Source: Sphingobium sp. C100 (GTDB lineage: Bacteria; Pseudomonadota; Alphaproteobacteria; Sphingomonadales; Sphingomonadaceae). From it: DNA of 64,000 nt. The position numbers and the translations under genes are program-made. Shown here one piece after another: positions 62,964 through 64,000 of this stretch. Every line of letters starts with the position of its first letter. Position 1 is the stretch's first letter. The stretch is from the NCBI RefSeq assembly GCF_000508185.1, contig NZ_AYOY01000024.1, positions 1 to 64,000 on the forward strand, given 5' to 3'. Below the pieces are notes generated by a model. That model saw only the letters and a program-made list of their open reading frames with translations, ran no database searches and was not told the origin of the DNA.

Positions 62964-64000
62964 ATGCCCAAGGCCGATCCCCGTCCCAAGTCCGCCGTCA
63001 GCCACGGGGTCGGCATCGCCGGCCTGGTCGGCCTTGGCCTCTGGACGCTGGTGGCGCGCCATTATGGCATGGACGGTCCCAATGCCGGTCTGGCGGCGAT
63101 CGTCGCCTGCGGGGTGCCGATGGTGCTGTGGTCGCTGATCATCGACAAGGTGCATCGCAACGCATCGACCGGGATCGACTGGCAGGCTGCGCCGCGCCCC
63201 GTGCGGGACGTGCTGGACGTGAGCATCGTGAAGATTACGGGGCTGTGGGCCACATGGCTGGCCATCGCCGTCTTCTATTGCGTCGCACGCTGGTATTGGA
63301 GCGGCAATTATCGGTTTTCCATGGAGCTGTTCATGGGCGCGGCGCCCTGGCTGCTGGTTGCATCTATCCCCTATATCGTGTGGATCGACCGGCGGCTGGC
63401 GCAGCCCAGGGACGCATCCTACAGTTTCGGCCAATGGGTCATCGGCGGGGCGGCGGGCCGGGCGGACATGACGCAGGTTGCCCATCACGCCCGCGCATGG
63501 GCGGTGAAGGGCTTCTTCCTCGCCTTCATGCTGTCGATCGTGCCGGGCAATTTCAGCAATGTCGTCAACTGGCGCCTGTCCGATGCGCTGGCCCATCCGG
63601 TGGCGCTGGCCGGCTTCCTGATCGCAGTCATGTTCATGATCGACGTCTGCCTGGCGACCGTTGGCTATATCCTGACGTTCAGGCCGCTCGATTCGCATAT
63701 CCGCACCGCCAATCCCTATCTGGGCGGCTGGCTGGCGGCGCTGATCTGCTACCCGCCGTTCGTGCTGATGGGGGGCGGCGGGCCGCTCGACTATCATGCG
63801 GGCGGTGCGGAATGGGATGTCTGGACGGCAGGATCAACCGTCCTGCAATGGCTGCTGGGCGGGTGGCTGGTGCTGTTGACCGCCATCTATGCCTGGGCCA
63901 CGGTGGCGTTCGGCATCCGCTTTTCCAACCTGACCCATCGCGGCATCCTGACCCATGGGCCGTATCGCTGGACACGGCACCCGGCCTATCTGTCCAAGAA
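62964..64000 (+). CDS. Isoprenylcysteine carboxyl methyltransferase-like membrane protein (3' truncated by window)
   Basis: Open to the window end (at least 345 residues), from the ATG at 62964. It begins MPKADPRPKSAVSHGVGIAG, followed by several hydrophobic segments (GLWATWLAIAVFYCVARWYW; GFFLAFMLSIVPGNFSNVVN; LAGFLIAVMFMIDVCLATVG). Near the end are WATVAFGIRFSNLTHRGIL, THGPYRWTRHPAYLSK, with the RHP-type motif of ICMT/PEMT methyltransferases, which bind S-adenosylmethionine. The conserved Glu region of that family lies beyond the window. Substrate is unknown; small bacterial relatives often methylate lipids or carotenoids. Confidence 0.75.
   Translation, partial: MPKADPRPKSAVSHGVGIAGLVGLGLWTLVARHYGMDGPNAGLAAIVACGVPMVLWSLIIDKVHRNASTGIDWQAAPRPVRDVLDVSIVKITGLWATWLAIAVFYCVARWYWSGNYRFSMELFMGAAPWLLVASIPYIVWIDRRLAQPRDASYSFGQWVIGGAAGRADMTQVAHHARAWAVKGFFLAFMLSIVPGNFSNVVNWRLSDALAHPVALAGFLIAVMFMIDVCLATVGYILTFRPLDSHIRTANPYLGGWLAALICYPPFVLMGGGGPLDYHAGGAEWDVWTAGSTVLQWLLGGWLVLLTAIYAWATVAFGIRFSNLTHRGILTHGPYRWTRHPAYLSK

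Noticed and set aside
1-64000. CRISPR array
   Set aside because: No regularly spaced repeat with variable spacers was found; the octamer cluster at 53.7 kb is too short and too irregular.

Overview
The window looks like a chromosome segment from a sphingomonad alphaproteobacterium (Sphingobium/Sphingomonas-like). This is inferred from the high-GC codon use, two intact and one decayed TonB-dependent receptors of the kind abundant in that group, the ruvA-ruvB pair beside housekeeping genes, and the style of the integrase and conjugation remnants. No rRNA gene is present, so genus cannot be fixed.

Region 1 (55-16730) is a carbohydrate-utilisation locus. A TonB-dependent receptor is followed by an exported protein with two pectate-lyase-like beta-helix modules and a propeller-like tail. 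Next come ten minus-strand genes, almost all overlapping by 4 bp: cytochrome c, sugar isomerase, MFS transporter, Tat-exported epimerase, DUF1080 protein, a Tat-exported gluconate-2-dehydrogenase-subunit-3-like protein, a second Tat-exported epimerase, a GMC flavoprotein, a LacI regulator and a Tat-exported Dabb protein. A Gfo/Idh/MocA oxidoreductase diverges from them across a 93-bp promoter region holding a perfect LacI-type palindrome. The set matches an oxidative 3-keto-glycoside route: FAD-dependent C3 oxidation of a glycoside with electrons passed to cytochrome c, cleavage by DUF1080, then isomerisation and reduction, largely in the periplasm.

Region 2 (about 17.1-53.9 kb) looks like an eroded genomic island in the 3' end of a tRNA-Leu(CAG) gene. 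The right end carries the integrase, an AlpA/excisionase-like gene, DUF2274, a TrbI/VirB10 fragment and an IS30 transposase remnant. A degenerate att-like copy and a matching pair of 12-bp-spaced repeats occur near 17.1-17.25 kb. Cargo, left to right: a decayed YncE-like/TonB-receptor pair; a glycan or glycolipid gene cluster (propeller protein, four glycosyltransferases or related enzymes, flippase); a PAP2 phosphatase; an RND efflux operon; a second glycan block (GT4, DUF2141, flippase-like membrane protein, GT4, deacetylase, predicted outer-membrane protein); a secreted endonuclease/exonuclease/phosphatase; a FecI-FecR-STN-type TonB receptor; a second PAP2 protein; and a heavy-metal-type RND system with its own two-component regulator.

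Region 3 (53885-64000) is ordinary core chromosome: tRNA-Leu, alpha/beta hydrolase, TPR protein, SIMPL-domain protein, glyoxalase I and II, a small lipoprotein, a long-chain acyl-CoA synthetase, ruvB-ruvA, a ClpP-fold protein, an SpoIIAA/STAS-like protein and an isoprenylcysteine-methyltransferase-like membrane protein cut by the window edge.
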